DNA of 64,000 bases from Eutreptiella sp. 'Long Island Sound 2002' (lineage: Eukaryota > Euglenozoa > Euglenophyceae > Eutreptiales > Eutreptiaceae). Positions 21,481-33,100 of this stretch are shown in pieces. The stretch is taken from assembly GCA_964036045.1 (NCBI GenBank), contig OZ038381.1, positions 106,893,367-106,957,366 on the forward strand, read 5' to 3'. Under the pieces are notes generated by a model. The model saw only the letters and a program-made list of their open reading frames with translations, was not told the origin of the DNA and did not search any database. A program made the translations under genes and the position numbers. Within the stretch, counting starts at the first letter, position 1. Each line of letters starts with the position of its first letter.

Positions 21481-22883
21481 CTGAGGAAGATGGCAAGCTC
21501 TATCGGAATGGTAAGCTGCTAGTACCGGAGTCCCGGGTGCTCGAGCTTTGTGAAGCTTGGCACACCCACATGCTGCACCCAGGGGTCAAGAAGCAAGCTC
21601 TTGACATGCAGCGTCGGTTCGAGATCGACCATATCGTTCTCTACACCGCCATCAAGAAGGTCAGGAAGGGTTGCTCGGTCTGTCAGGCCTGCAATCCCGA
21701 CAACCGGAACGTCAAGGGGGAAGCCCAATGGACCCCGGTTCCTGACCAGCCCATGGAGAGCGTGGCCATGGACGTCTTCTCCATGCCCGAAGTGCACATT
21801 GGCAAGGAGACCTTTGACTGTGTGGTTCTCTATGTGGACCGCCACAGCGGCTACGTTGTAGCCGTTCTGGCACGCAAAAAGGGGTTGCTTGCCAAGGAGG
21901 TGGCAGTCATGATGATTCGTCATTGGCTGACCGTCTTTGACATCCCCCGCACCATTTGCAGTGACCGAGGGCCCCAGTTTACTGGTGGCTGGTTCAAGGC
22001 TATGTGTTCCCTCATGGGAATACGTCACGCCAAGAGCGTCGCCTATCTCAGCCGGTCTAACGGCCGTGCTGAAGTGGCTGGACGGCAGCTGTTCGAGAAG
22101 CTGCGCAAGATCCACATCACCAATCCACGTCGGAACTGGTTTGAGGGGATGTGGCCTGCTCTGAAGGCCCATCATGACACCCCCACTCCGGGCGGTTTGT
22201 TCCCTCACCAGATTCTGTTCGGCAGGGACCCCCTGGGTAGGGGACTTCCCTTGTCTGGTGATGGCATGGCTATGGATGCCAAGGAATTCTTCGCGCGGCA
22301 AGAGCAAACGGCGCGGGACATCCGCCAGCAGCTCGAGAAGGAGCATGCTGAGCGTCAGAAGTCCGCCCCGAGCTCGACAGCGCAGAAGTTCAGGGTGGGA
22401 GACCCGGTGTGGGTGATCAGACCCCGCCCTATGGGCACCCACCGCACCAAAACCTGGTTCACACCCGGAGAGGTGGTCCGCAGGATTGGTGAGGACACCT
22501 ACCGCATCAAGGTTGGTCACGGACAGTTCCGGGAGCACCACGAGAGTCAACTCCGTGTGCGGGAACCCGACCTCCGTGGCCAACATGTGTCCCTGAGCTA
22601 TGCCGCACATGAGGCTGATTCGGATGATGACTATGCTGAGCAGGACGACTATACTGTCGAGAAGATCCTGACTCAGCGTCCGAAAGCCTCGGCACCCGGA
22701 GGTCTGGAGTTCAAGGTTCGTTGGCGAGGCTATGGGCCGTCCCACGATACCTGGGAACCCGTCTCCTCGTTCGTGCCGTGGGTCAATACTCCCTTCATGG
22801 AGTACATCCGCAAGCACAAGACCAAGATCCACGTTTCGGACTTGGCAGCACTCACCCGGGCGATTGCAGCCAGGGGTGCCTGA
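21465..22883 (+). CDS. pol: Chromovirus integrase with chromodomain
   Basis: 472 codons, frameshifted relative to the RNase H part by an indel near 21465. The N-terminal HHCC zinc-binding region covers HTHMLHPG ... CSVCQAC (about 21567-21690). The catalytic core shows the D,D,E triad: Asp in AMDVFSMPEV (about 21764), Asp in CSDRGPQFTGG (about 21958) and Glu in NGRAEVAGRQL (about 22060). A basic GPY/F-like region follows (FRVGDPVWVI ... WFTPGEVVRRI). The chromodomain lies at about 22643-22820 (DYTVEKILTQRP ... FKVRWRGYGPSHDTWEP), with the expected aromatic residues. Chromodomains steer integration to particular chromatin. The frame ends in TGA, with further stops close behind. Confidence 0.92.
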   Translation: MAKELTEEDGKLYRNGKLLVPESRVLELCEAWHTHMLHPGVKKQALDMQRRFEIDHIVLYTAIKKVRKGCSVCQACNPDNRNVKGEAQWTPVPDQPMESVAMDVFSMPEVHIGKETFDCVVLYVDRHSGYVVAVLARKKGLLAKEVAVMMIRHWLTVFDIPRTICSDRGPQFTGGWFKAMCSLMGIRHAKSVAYLSRSNGRAEVAGRQLFEKLRKIHITNPRRNWFEGMWPALKAHHDTPTPGGLFPHQILFGRDPLGRGLPLSGDGMAMDAKEFFARQEQTARDIRQQLEKEHAERQKSAPSSTAQKFRVGDPVWVIRPRPMGTHRTKTWFTPGEVVRRIGEDTYRIKVGHGQFREHHESQLRVREPDLRGQHVSLSYAAHEADSDDDYAEQDDYTVEKILTQRPKASAPGGLEFKVRWRGYGPSHDTWEPVSSFVPWVNTPFMEYIRKHKTKIHVSDLAALTRAIAARGA

Positions 22884-24353
22884 TCAGCGCCCTGAGCTCT
22901 CCCCTGATGTGTTTTCAGCGCTTCTGAGGTCAACGGATCGTCCCTTACTTGCTTGCTCTCTTAGATCTTCCAGTGACCTGCCATCAGAGTGGCCATATAC
23001 CCCCCCCTGCTGAATCCAGAGGAGGATGGCCCCTCTCTTCTTCTATTCGTCACTCCCCCCCCTGCTGAATCCTTGGGAAACCAGGTAGGGCGACTGACCT
23101 TCATTTTTCTGAGCTCTTGGGGCCTTGAAGCCCATACGACGTTGCGCAACGGATGCCGCTGCCATCGGCATTGCGATTTTTCGTGTGTGGTCTGGTCCCA
23201 TGGCATTTGCGGCATCCAGACCAGTCGACGTGTGTCTGCAGACTATATATGGCCTGAACTCAGGCGTTTTCCTGTCCACCCTCCTGCATTTGCCTTATTC
23301 TGACCGTGGCGTGGTTTGGCGCTCTGTCCAGAGTGTGTTTACACGCCTATTTACCTCGCTTGTTTTGCTTTTCTGCCCCCCCAAGGATTTGTGCATTTGT
23401 ATGTCAGCCCATCACCACAGTATGGACTGTTTTACCCTCCGATGGGATGCGAATCGACTACGGAGGCGCCCTGAGTCGCCGTTTACATGTTCTTACATAC
23501 CGTCCACCCTGGACCACTACCTCAGTACATATTCATCTGTTTGAGTGCCCGTGATACCGTGTTGCCCTATTCGCTGTGATGTGGAGATCCTGATGTTGCC
23601 AGGCGGGAAGCCCAGTTGCCTGACTACACTCCCAGCGTTCCGCCACTGTCAGTCGCAGTGTGAGCCTACCGACTCGCAGACGCACTTGCAGTCGGATGGC
23701 GGCCTCCGGTGCTCCTGACCTCGGTCAGTCTGCCTGGGAAACTGGTGGTTTGAGGAGTCGACGCCTCCGCCCACACTGCATGAGGACTCCCTCATGTATG
23801 GCCTTCGTGGTAATAGGGCGAGGGAAAAGACGGCCTTGATGCCCGATCCCTTAAGGAGGAGCTCGTTCGGCTGTGACACTCTGGACTTGCGTCGTATGGA
23901 TATGGACATGGTGCGCCCGAGGAAGGACCTGTGGGGACTCTCCCCAGTCGGCGGGCCTTGGGAAGCTTGGGGTAGCCTGATGGATCTTTGTGGTCGCTCT
24001 CGACCTGTGGGACCACCTCGGTCGTCGTGTGTCGCCTATGTTGGCCGTGTATGCCACTGCCACTGTGGTGGTGACCGTAGCAGCCGGCACCCGGTGCGCC
24101 TGGTATGGGTTAACGGGTCCTTTGGATGCCGAACAATCGCCGCCAGGACCCAGGACTTGATACTTGATACTATACTTGCAGTTACTAACAGTTACAGCAT
24201 CATACCTGTTTTACCGTGGGATCGCGATGGGCAACCTAACCCGCAGACCGGCCTGAAGTGAGGATGTGACACCCCCCCCCCCCTTCAGGGGATGGTCCTG
24301 GGTACCCGCTGCCATGCTTGGGTGTTATCGAGCCCCCCCCCAGGGTTTGCTCT
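22884..24353 (+). other. Chromovirus 3' untranslated region
   Basis: About 1.5 kb between the integrase stop and the polypurine tract. ORFs here are short and overlapping. The motif CCCCCCCTGCTGAATCC occurs twice, near 23003 and 23056. No envelope-like gene with signal or membrane segments is visible. Confidence 0.7.
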
Positions 24354-24364
24354 AAGGAGGGGGG
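24354..24364 (+). promoter_or_regulatory. Polypurine tract
   Basis: AAGGAGGGGGG directly precedes the TG of the 3' LTR, the expected place and composition for plus-strand DNA priming. Confidence 0.85.
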
Positions 24365-27210
24365 TGAAGCGGTACCCAGAATCTATGGCCCATGGCCCGG
24401 AGGCCTGTGAGCCGTCACACCCGTTATGGCCCATGGCCCAGAGGCCTCTCAGCCGTCACACCCGTGCGGAAGCCGTTGACACCGGCTATCCCTGTTCTCT
24501 AACCCGTGAAATCTGGAATCCGATTTCTAACCAATAAGTCGATGTAGAATTACCGTGATTTTACTGTCTTGATCGATTTTCGGGCAGAAATCGGTGAAAT
24601 ACCCGATTTCTACCACGATTTCTAATTGTCGTGAAATCGCCGCCTGATGTCGCCTGTTCTCGCGCCTTCGTCGCTTCTCCGTGGCGAGTTTTGTGATTGA
24701 CTTTTCTCGAGTACCTGTGAGGTTCTAAGAGAACTTCAGGGCTGAATCTAGAGGGTATTTAATGTACTTTCATCTGGTGTGTTCACCAGAATTTTTCGCC
24801 GTTGCGTTTTCGAGAAAATCAGCGCACAAGGCTTTCCGTCGATCGTGCGAACTCATGCTTCTCAAAGACCAAGAGTTCGCACGGAACCCTACGTCTCCCC
24901 CCTATGTCTTTCATCCATGCCCCTTTCACGCGGGCATATCATCTTGCTTAGGGAAGCGGGCAATGGCGGTGTTTTAGGCAGCCTATGGGTCTCGCAAACC
25001 CAAGTCGTTTGCGTGCGCAAACGCTAACTTTGTGGCCTTGTGAGCATGAACGTTAATGACCGAACACAATGCTCACAAGACCAAAAGCCCGAGGCCATTT
25101 TCGTTTTACGAGCCAACTCAACGATAGCTCCACGCAATTCAATGCGCACCAAAACTCTATTTTCAAAAGAGGGCAAGTTTTGGTCGAAAATTGGGCCAAA
25201 ATGGCCAACCCCCCGAGGCTCGTACTCGAAGCCTATGGGGAGTTGAGCCTCGAACCAAGGCAATATGTAAAGTAGAGACCACGAAGGACATCGTGGATGG
25301 CTTGGTTGATTTTTACAACCTTGTCTTCTATTTTATATAATTTCGCCTTGTGAGCACGCGTGCTACATTGCCTCTTTGCACACGCGCTCATATGCAAGCA
25401 CTAATGACACGAGTGGGCGGAGACAATCTAACCATAGGGTGCATATTTGAAAGCACCTACTATGGGCCTACTCCAAAAGTGTTTACTCATATTTTTGCTC
25501 CTGAAGGTCCCAAGGATATGTTCATGCAAATATCGCCGATATATGCACTTTTTCCCATAAATAGTGTGCTTCAAGGATTGAGGTGTTAAAAATGCTTTCA
25601 TTGTGCTTTGAACCTCAACCCTTGTTGCAAAAGGGAAGCAAAGCTTCAGTTTACATCCATGCAAAAGCCCGAGGCTCCTTTCTCTTGCAATACGGAGATA
25701 CGATATTTGGAGGGACCGCTTTTGGGTGAATTTTGGCCGTTTTGCCCAAAATGGCCACAAACTCCTTCTCCCCCTGATTTCGCCCCCGAGGTTGCGTGCG
25801 CCACTTGACCAAGGGTAAGGGCAATTCGGAGAGGGCACATAAGCCCACGTCGAATGGGGTGTTTCCCCATGTGGCCTCTCCTCTTGATGGGAGAGTTGTG
25901 AGTCACCCAATTTGGGGTATGTTGCCATTCTGCCCCATACGTGTGTCACTTTCCCTCCAATGGGAAAAAAAGCTAGAGGCGACCATGAGGGATGGCAAGT
26001 GGCATATATTGGGACAGAAGTCCCATGTGTCCATCGCATCTATGGTTGAAAGGATCCTCGTCGTGGCCATGGAGATATGGAATCATGAGTGCGGGCCGTT
26101 TTGGCCAAATTTCGCTGTTTTTGCCATTGTATGCCATATTGGAATTACCATATGTTCCATGGGGCACGGGATCTAGCCAGGAAGAAAGTGCGCATATTGT
26201 AGCATATGACCAAGAGTTGAACGCCCTTGAGTTTCGTATTTGCTCCTCCGGCTCATACGGAGTTATTCAACTTTTGGTGCGATCCACGATCCCCACCCTT
26301 GCACCGCATGTTGCTTTCTGCCCCGTCCGTATGGTCATCCCCTCGGTGAACAGTAAGCAGCCGGCGTGACAGCAAGCGACAACCCAGGGCATGGAACCAA
26401 AGGGGATATCAAGGGTTGTGAATCAAGGCTTGGCGCGTCAATATCGCCAAGATTTCCTACCCTGGACGGTCGCCCGAGACGGCCGATTTTGCCATTTTGG
26501 CAATCATGACCCCACGTGAGGAACCCGTGGTGCCCTGATGCCGGGACCTCAGAGGGAACCAGGTTGGGTGAGGGCTCCAGGGAGTTCGTATGCGAAGGGC
26601 ATAGGGTCAGTTGCCTCGTCCCTACCTCTGGCGGGTCCGGACGAGGGGTCAATTTGGGAGATTTTTGAGCTAATATCAGTTTGGGCTGAAACAGCCCATT
26701 TTCAGCTACCAACTCCTAGGGGATAATGGCGGGGCCATATCTCTTTGTCAGAGGGGAGTTGAGAGCTGCTGTTAAGGGAGTATAGGGAGCCACTGTCGGT
26801 TGGCCTGGAAGAAACTTGGTTCCCAGGAACTCGCCTGTGGCTGGGCGGGACACCCCCCCTATTGGCAGGGTTTCAGAGTCCGGACTGAGCAGGGCATGGG
26901 TTGTGTTTGAGCCCCCGCCCCCATCAGCCACTGAGAGGGTCGGACCTGGGATTGGGATACGAGTTAGGACTGAGTGTCTATTGTCCTGTGATGCCCTTAC
27001 CCCAGTCCCGTCTTAACCCCATGTGTACATATCCTGATGTGTTGCTGTACATACTTTTGTTCCCTTGTTGCAGAGTGGCAAGGATCCTGAAACGCTTTGT
27101 CACATGACACGAGCGTATTGATGCCCTTGTGAGCATAGTGCTTTGCCTGCCTGCTCACCTGTGCGTGTCACCACAGCGTCCCGTGGCCGGCCCCTGACGG
27201 GAACGCGTCA
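24365..27210 (+). repeat. Chromovirus 3' LTR
   Basis: Near-identical copy of 10347-13193, same orientation, 2846 bp against 2847 bp. Differences are mostly scattered single bases, with a more diverged patch around 26740-26790 (12725-12775 in the other copy). Ends GGGAACGCGTCA. Confidence 0.95.
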
Positions 27211-27214
27211 GTAC
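27211..27214. repeat. Target-site duplication GTAC, right
   Basis: Copy of the GTAC at 10343-10346, immediately after the LTR terminal CA. Confidence 0.85.
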
Positions 27215-28048
27215 ATTAAACGAGCGCATACATTTTCTTATCTTCTGTCGGGCTCAAAAACTCCTGGGCATTTAAAATTAGCATTAGTCACCGGAGAGTG
27301 CATTCTCTTGTTCCCATGAACACTATCTGAACGCATGGTACTCTACCCTACGAGCAGCCCTCCCGCGACGGGGTTTTCTGAAGCATGCGTGGCGTAAAGC
27401 ATTAAAATAATGGGGTGACAAGAGTTAAATATGTACATGATGGTGACAACGTAAATCACATTGTGCCCGATGTTCCAGTGCTATTTCCTTCCTCTATGCC
27501 GATTCTATCGGCTGCACTCTTTTGCCGGATACCTTATGCACCATTAGCGTCAATAACAAGTTTGCAAGTGCGAGTTACCCCGATGTCATAGTCCAATTGG
27601 CGTGTCTTCTGCCACGCAAAGCGAATGCCCGCACTGAAGGAGGACCTTTGAGGAGCCTGTGGCGACTGAGAAACTTGCGTCACCCAGAACCTTAGTCGCC
27701 AGATCTTCCTGCAGCAAATTTTACCAGCTGCTGCTGCAAGTTTGCCGCAATCGCTGTGAAATTTGGCCTCGCTTTTGCTTGATATTTTTCAATTTCTGGG
27801 CTTTCAAAGTGCCAGCAGCACATCATTCTGTGCAGAAATGATTTTTGAACTATAGTGCCGGAATGTATTTCTCGAAATCAGCAAATCTCCACTTTGGAGT
27901 TTTGCAGAACCCCACCAAAACATGGCTATTGAGACCCAAGGTGGTTTGTATATTCTCTCATACATCTGAGGGTCCCCAAATATATTTCCGGAGACATGTT
28001 ATCGCTTGAAGGGGGACCCCTAGAGGCAGGTGTGTCAAAAAGAGACCC
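27215..28048. other. No recognisable gene
   Basis: AT-richer sequence on the right of the chromovirus insertion. It should continue the pre-insertion locus at 9255-10346. The only ORF of note is 60 codons at 27659-27841, without a motif. Confidence 0.5.
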
Positions 28049-28589
28049 AAAATTGGCCATTTTTTGCACTGCGGTGCGCCGTCACATCTTGGTACACCGC
28101 TTCTTCACCTAAGGGTGGACACTACGTTTGAGCAGCTTTTTGAACAATATTTAGAGGATTTGTGGCGCCTTTTGAACCCTTTCCGTTTTCCAAGAGCTTA
28201 CAAAATAGGCTACAGTTGGCTATAATCCGCCACAATCCACCATCATTTGGTCTTCTGCGCTCGGAGGGAAGCCCAACAATGCCAAGATATTTGCTTTGCA
28301 TGCCTCGTAGGTGCACATGGGTCGCAATTGAACAAAGATACGGTGCCCGTCTTCAGCGTTTGGCGCATGTGCACACTTCATAACTTTTCTGGCATTGTAA
28401 TGCAAAAAACAACCAAAATTGGCCGTATTATGCATCGTTATGGTGCACTCTGACATCCTAGTACACTGTGCCCTCCCAAAAGAGTGCACAATATCTTTGA
28501 GCAACTTCTTGCAATATATCTGGAGGCTTTGCAGCGCCTTTTGAAACCTTTTTGTTATCTAAGAGCTTACAAAAAAGGCTACAATCTGC
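28049..28589. repeat. 366-bp satellite, one and a half units
   Basis: The sequence starting AAAATTGGCC at 28049 recurs, diverged, at 28415 (period 366 bp). Shared landmarks are a GTACAC block, GTTTGAGCA, TTGTGGCGCCTTTTGAA and AGAGCTTACAAAA with GGCTACA. The second unit is cut at 28589 by the LINE and resumes at 36701. Confidence 0.85.
28571..28589. repeat. LINE target-site duplication, left
   Basis: AAAAAAGGCTACAATCTGC, matching 36701-36719 (AAAATAGGCTACAATTTGC) with two differences. The same stretch occurs once in an uninterrupted unit near 28201. Confidence 0.75.
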
Positions 28590-28767
28590 ATCCGACGTGT
28601 GCGCGTGAGACGTGACAGGCCCTTCTTATCTGGCCTAAAAACGCCGTCACTTTTTCCGTCTGTTTCTGCAAAAAACGAACTGCAATCACCTTTTTATACG
28701 CCTTTGAATTTTTGCCGTTCTACTGACGCCCTATTCAACTCCTGAACTGTCACTTTAAATTCTGGTC

Positions 28768-29559
28768 ATGAATTCAAACCCAGATTCTGCGCCCAAAGGC
28801 TCCTCATCTTCAGTCCCCGCTGCCTCAGCGGGGAAACGCAAGGGCGGACGCTCCATTTCTCCTAAAGGCGCCCTACGCTCAACCCGCTCCATCTCACCCA
28901 AGAATACCATTTCTAATTCAAAGGCTATGAAAAACACTGCAATGTCTTCTGACCTGCCAGGATATATTGCCCGGATTGAGGGTGATGAGAAAAAAAAGAG
29001 AGCCTTGACCGAAGTTGCTTCTTTCAGCACACCTTTGTCCCATGCCGGAGCATTGAGCCATGATGGAGATGCCTTGCGACTCTGCATGGGACTGCCACGT
29101 TTCCTAGCCCCTAAACCGCTGCGGCCTAAGAAGGCAATTGATCTTGCACGTGACAGAAGTGTCCTTCTTGGTGAGGAAAATGGGAGCGAGACGAAAACCA
29201 GCGAGGGAAAAAAAGAGGTTGATGGAGAAAGAAAAAGTGACCATGGGTCCACGAGTGCAAGGGAAGAAAAAGACGAGGAAAAAGAAGAGTGTGACATAAA
29301 TACGGTTTCGGTTCGTGGGCCACCCGCCATAGATCTTTCTCCAACCGAAGAGGATCTTGATGATGTTGCCGTTCACCTCACTCTTTCCTTAGACGAAGAT
29401 GATGATGTCTCATTTCGAGATGAATTGGTGTCCAACGTGCAAGTTTCGCCCGCCGAACCACCTTCATTACAAAATGATGTGACAAACAAGGAGGTATTGA
29501 GAAGTGCATTTGCACCCACCCCGCTTAAAAAACCAAGCGCCCCGCGCTCCCACACATGA
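28768..29559 (+). pseudogene. LINE ORF1, N-terminal part
   Basis: 264 codons starting at ATG 28768. The beginning is Ser/Lys/Pro rich and basic (SAGKRKGGRSISPKG), followed by an acidic low-complexity middle (EREKDEEKEEC-like, about 29240-29295) and an Asp/Glu-rich end. No folded domain is visible. The frame ends with TGA at 29557-29559 but stays readable beyond it. Its position ahead of the endonuclease, and a basic disordered start, fit an RNA-binding ORF1 protein. Confidence 0.6.
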
Positions 29560-31318
29560 TCCGCGAGTGCGTCCCCTCAATCGGGCATCAAAAAATACAT
29601 GGGCACACATGTATCAAGCACTCCACCCTCACCTCCCCCAGCGCCGGCCGTGGACGAGTGTCAACCCGATGCACTACAAAAAAACCCCATACAAGTGGCC
29701 CGGTCATTCCAATCGGAAGGTGTCCTTCCCAACGGATTTCCGGAACCTCGTGATGTCACTACCGATGTGCAAGAAGGAAAAATACAAGTGCGTGGCCAAT
29801 GAAGGTTTTCACACGTAGAGCAAATCGCCACGGATCCACCACTCTACTTGGACCCTTTTCTTTTGCCGCCCAGAGACCTTCTACGTGCCTTAGTACCGGT
29901 GTCGCAAATTCTTTTGAGCGGAGACGGCATGCCATACCCTGGTTTTCTCCGCTCACTATCGGTGGCCGATATGCCCGGAGTCGATTGGATGAAAGTATTT
30001 GGCACCACGTCTCTTATTATCCTTCCCTCTTCTGCTCGGTTTCAGGACGATGGCCACTTTCTCTCCCACAAAACAGTGGTAAAACAGGTGGTGAATGTTC
30101 TCAGAGTGGCCAAGAAACAGAACAAAAAGACGCATGTTTGGATGGCCTACTCATCAAGGACAAATGTTGCGGATGCGGAGCTAGCTACCATTTTAGATAG
30201 ACAGATTGACCTCATGCCCGTGCTAAATTTCTTGCATCTCTCGGTGGTGTGCCCGGTCATTCACCTGGCTACATAAAAACGCAACTCCTTTCACAATTGA
30301 AGACTCCACCACTCCCCATGACATGCCGCTAATTGTTTTCCAACTCACGTCCCAACAACTTCCGGCAAAGCACCAACACCGTGTCGTAGAATATTACCCA
30401 AGAGCGTCTGACCCAGACGTATCGGTTGATGGAAGCATGCAAGCGATTTTCTGCCCCACGTCCATAATGTTCCAACTTAGAATTGACGTTCCCCAAGAAA
30501 TAACCAGGGAAGTGGATGGACTGGAAACCAAGTGGACGGTAAACGGTTCTCTCCCACTCATGCTGCTCATTAATGGGTTGTCACCTGATGATAGCTCCAC
30601 CGTCCTAAAAAATCTAACGGCGCCCAGAATCACGAAGGCCCACTGGCCAGTGTCCGTTAATCCGGCGCCGGACGGATTTGAAACTTTTGATTTTCACACT
30701 ACCATCGATGTCATGGCCCGTTGCTCTGAAGAACAACCGGACCTACAGGACCTTGACATCAACATAGCCTTGTTACACTCCTCAGTAAAAAACGCATGCA
30801 TCAGAGTTACACACCGACCCCCGTTCCTTGCAAAAGCGCCCCGCCGCAAAAAGATGCCAGCCAATGAAATTAGGGATGCCATCGACATGCATCCACACTA
30901 GCGCAGAAAATTTGAATTCATTATCTTTCTCAACAAATACGACGTACTGTGCATGATCAAAGATGATCTCCTGATGCAACCGGCTATCCAAGAACTCGAG
31001 GGGATGGGGTACCTCCTTGTGATCTCAGCAACTTACCACCAGAGGATCAGGGCCAAGGATGTGGTGCGGGCAGTCCAACCCCCCTATGCACTGGTGCGTT
31101 TCTCCCCGTCCTTTTCTGTGGAGGACGTCCTCAAGTCAGTCTCCATTTTTGGACCCGTAGAGAACAGTCAGCTTTTGCAGCAAGCTGGGACCCTCCTGAT
31201 CCGATACCAGGCCGACGCCTCTGCAGATACGGCGTATGGCGCAACGCTGCCCGGGCCCGTGTATCTCACGTCAGGGACTGCCGCCAGGGATGCAACGCTC
31301 ATGCTTGAACAAAGGTAG
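29560..31318 (+). pseudogene. LINE ORF1, C-terminal part, broken
   Basis: Continues the same frame through a TGA near 29800 to 30276 (DWMKVFGTTSLIILPSSARF). A shift near 30270, in an A5 run, leads to 30323-30901 (DVSVDGSMQAIFCPTSIMFQ). That frame then runs past a TAG at 30899-30901 to 31318 (PPYALVRFSPSFSVEDVLKS, FGPVENSQLLQQAGTLLIRY). The last piece has the alternating pattern of an RRM-like RNA-binding domain, common in LINE ORF1 proteins, but I see no clear RNP motif. A further + strand open stretch, about 31330-31650, may be its tail in another frame. Confidence 0.5.
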
Positions 31319-31618
31319 CTAGCCTAGATCTGGCAAGTTCCCCCTCTCTGGACCTGAATGAGTCCAATCTCGCCACCATCACCACGGCGCTCACACCCTT
31401 TGATATCCCCGATTTCAACCCGCCCGTGAATGCTCACAAGACCGCATCCACTGCAACTCATCAGCCCCCCCGTTGGGAGAGGGTGACGCCCACATGTCTG
31501 CCTACGGGTCTCAGAAATGAGCCAGGGATGAACCAAGGGACCAGTTTTTTCCGTCCCCCAGGGACGCAAGAAATGCACACGCCCCTACCAAGCCCCCCTG
31601 AACCCTGTACGTGCAGCC

Positions 31619-33100
31619 ATGTCAGTATTTTCCCCCGCTGCTTTCTCTAGATTCCCTGTTCCTTTGCAGGATGTCATTACTGCGCCGCGGTGGTCTGCCA
31701 GAGACTACGATTCGCTGGGCGCGATGCACCTCCCGTGCTATACCGCAGTAAACTACCAAAACAGGTGGGACCACGTCCTGGCGTATGTAGTGGGTTGGCA
31801 CGCTGCAGTTCGCAGATGCTTGTCTGTATTTTTACTTACGAACCTTTCATCGCGCATCGTCACGGTACTTGCCTTCCTGGCTCACCGCGTCTCATGCCTA
31901 CAGGAATGTCCCGAAACACCACCCGCGAAACCTGCCCCTCCGCCGATGGGGGAGACAATGCAAAGCGACAGCCTGAATCCACGGGAAGGCGTCGGAGTAG
32001 GAGAACTACAGAGGGAGGCCACAAAGGCAACACCAACGTCCCAATCTAGAGATGCAGGTAACACATGGGCCAATGCACCGCCTTCCACAAACAAACATGT
32101 CCTGTATGACACCCTCACGTATTCTTCTCTGAACATCGGCAGTGTCGACCTCACCGCCAACTGGTTCTGTCATGTGCTTCACGGGTTTTCCCCCCTACCA
32201 CATGTGCTAGCGTTGCAAGAGTTCAGACCCAGTCAGAACACGCACGTGACAGACATGCGACGGGTCGCCCTACACTGGGGATACCATCTGATCTACAGCT
32301 CTCCCACATCCAAGGATGGCGTGGCGCTTCTGATACACACGTCCCTCATGCCCAAATGCCCAGCCCACACTGTCCACGTTCCGGGATCCCTCATCTCTGT
32401 CTCTCTATCACTGCACCATGACCCCCTCATCCCGCCAGTGCGAGTGGCGTCTTTCTACGGCCCACATACCATGCGAAGGAAAAGACCCTGTGAAGCTGCG
32501 TGGACCAGCTCCTCCGTGAGAACAGCCTCATAATGGGGTATTTCAACGCAGTTACCCAGTAAATGCATACCACTGCGTTGAAACCGAATCACTGGCCTTG
32601 GCTTATTGCCCGAGAACGTTCCGGGGCCGCCACCCACCTCCTTCTTCCCTATTCCCAATCCGTCCCGTTCACCCGTGTCCATAGATACGGAGGAACGAAG
32701 AGCTACATTGACCGAGCCTACGAGTCACGAGTCTTTTACGCCCTATTTAAACCCACCAATGCGTCAGTGCTCGATTTTTCTGCGGTACACGGAGCGCAGG
32801 ACCATGACCCTATTGTCATCCACACTACCCCGTGGACAACCTCGCAGCAACCCCCACCGCGCTGTGCACGCTGGAACTGGCGCAACGTACAGGCCTTCCA
32901 GAGACACATAAGCCAGTTGTGTGCCAACCTACCGAGTCCCGACACCATATCGAACACAGAGCATGCATATGAGCAGCTCACACGCCACATGCTCCAGGCG
33001 ATACAACGTGTCAATGACTCCAAACCAGACGCCCCCTCTCAGGCACACGACATTATGGATGGGGCATCCCTCATGCGCCAGCTTGGGAAGCAAGCAAAAA
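31619..33100 (+). pseudogene. LINE ORF2: APE-type endonuclease
   Basis: Read in two frames. 31619-32533 holds the N-terminal half: LNIGSVDLTANWF, and PHVLALQEFRPSQ carrying the metal-binding Glu. After a shift near 32500 the second frame gives ENSLIMGYFNAVTQ (the GDFN-type motif, with Tyr in place of Asp), a TAA at about 32560, then FTRVHRYGGTKSYIDRAY and HGAQDHDPIVIH (the SDH-type motif, with Gln for Ser). This enzyme nicks the target so that reverse transcription can start on the chromosome. The substitutions and stops point to loss of function. Confidence 0.75.

Larger units (their letters stand above)
10347..27210 (+). mobile_element. Ty3/gypsy chromovirus, complete with LTRs
   Basis: A 16.9-kb LTR retrotransposon. 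Order on the + strand: 5' LTR, leader, gag, aspartic protease, reverse transcriptase, RNase H, integrase with C-terminal chromodomain, long 3' region, polypurine tract, 3' LTR. Integrase after RNase H places it in Ty3/gypsy; the chromodomain makes it a chromovirus. It is flanked by a GTAC duplication. The two LTRs look about 97-98% identical by eye, so the insertion is fairly recent, yet the coding region carries in-frame stops at 14915, 15572, 17899, 20548 and 21193 and several frame changes. As read with the standard code it is non-autonomous. Confidence 0.95.

Noticed and set aside
21519-22832. 437-codon - strand ORF opposite integrase
   Set aside because: The + strand carries unmistakable integrase and chromodomain motifs; the - frame is a shadow.
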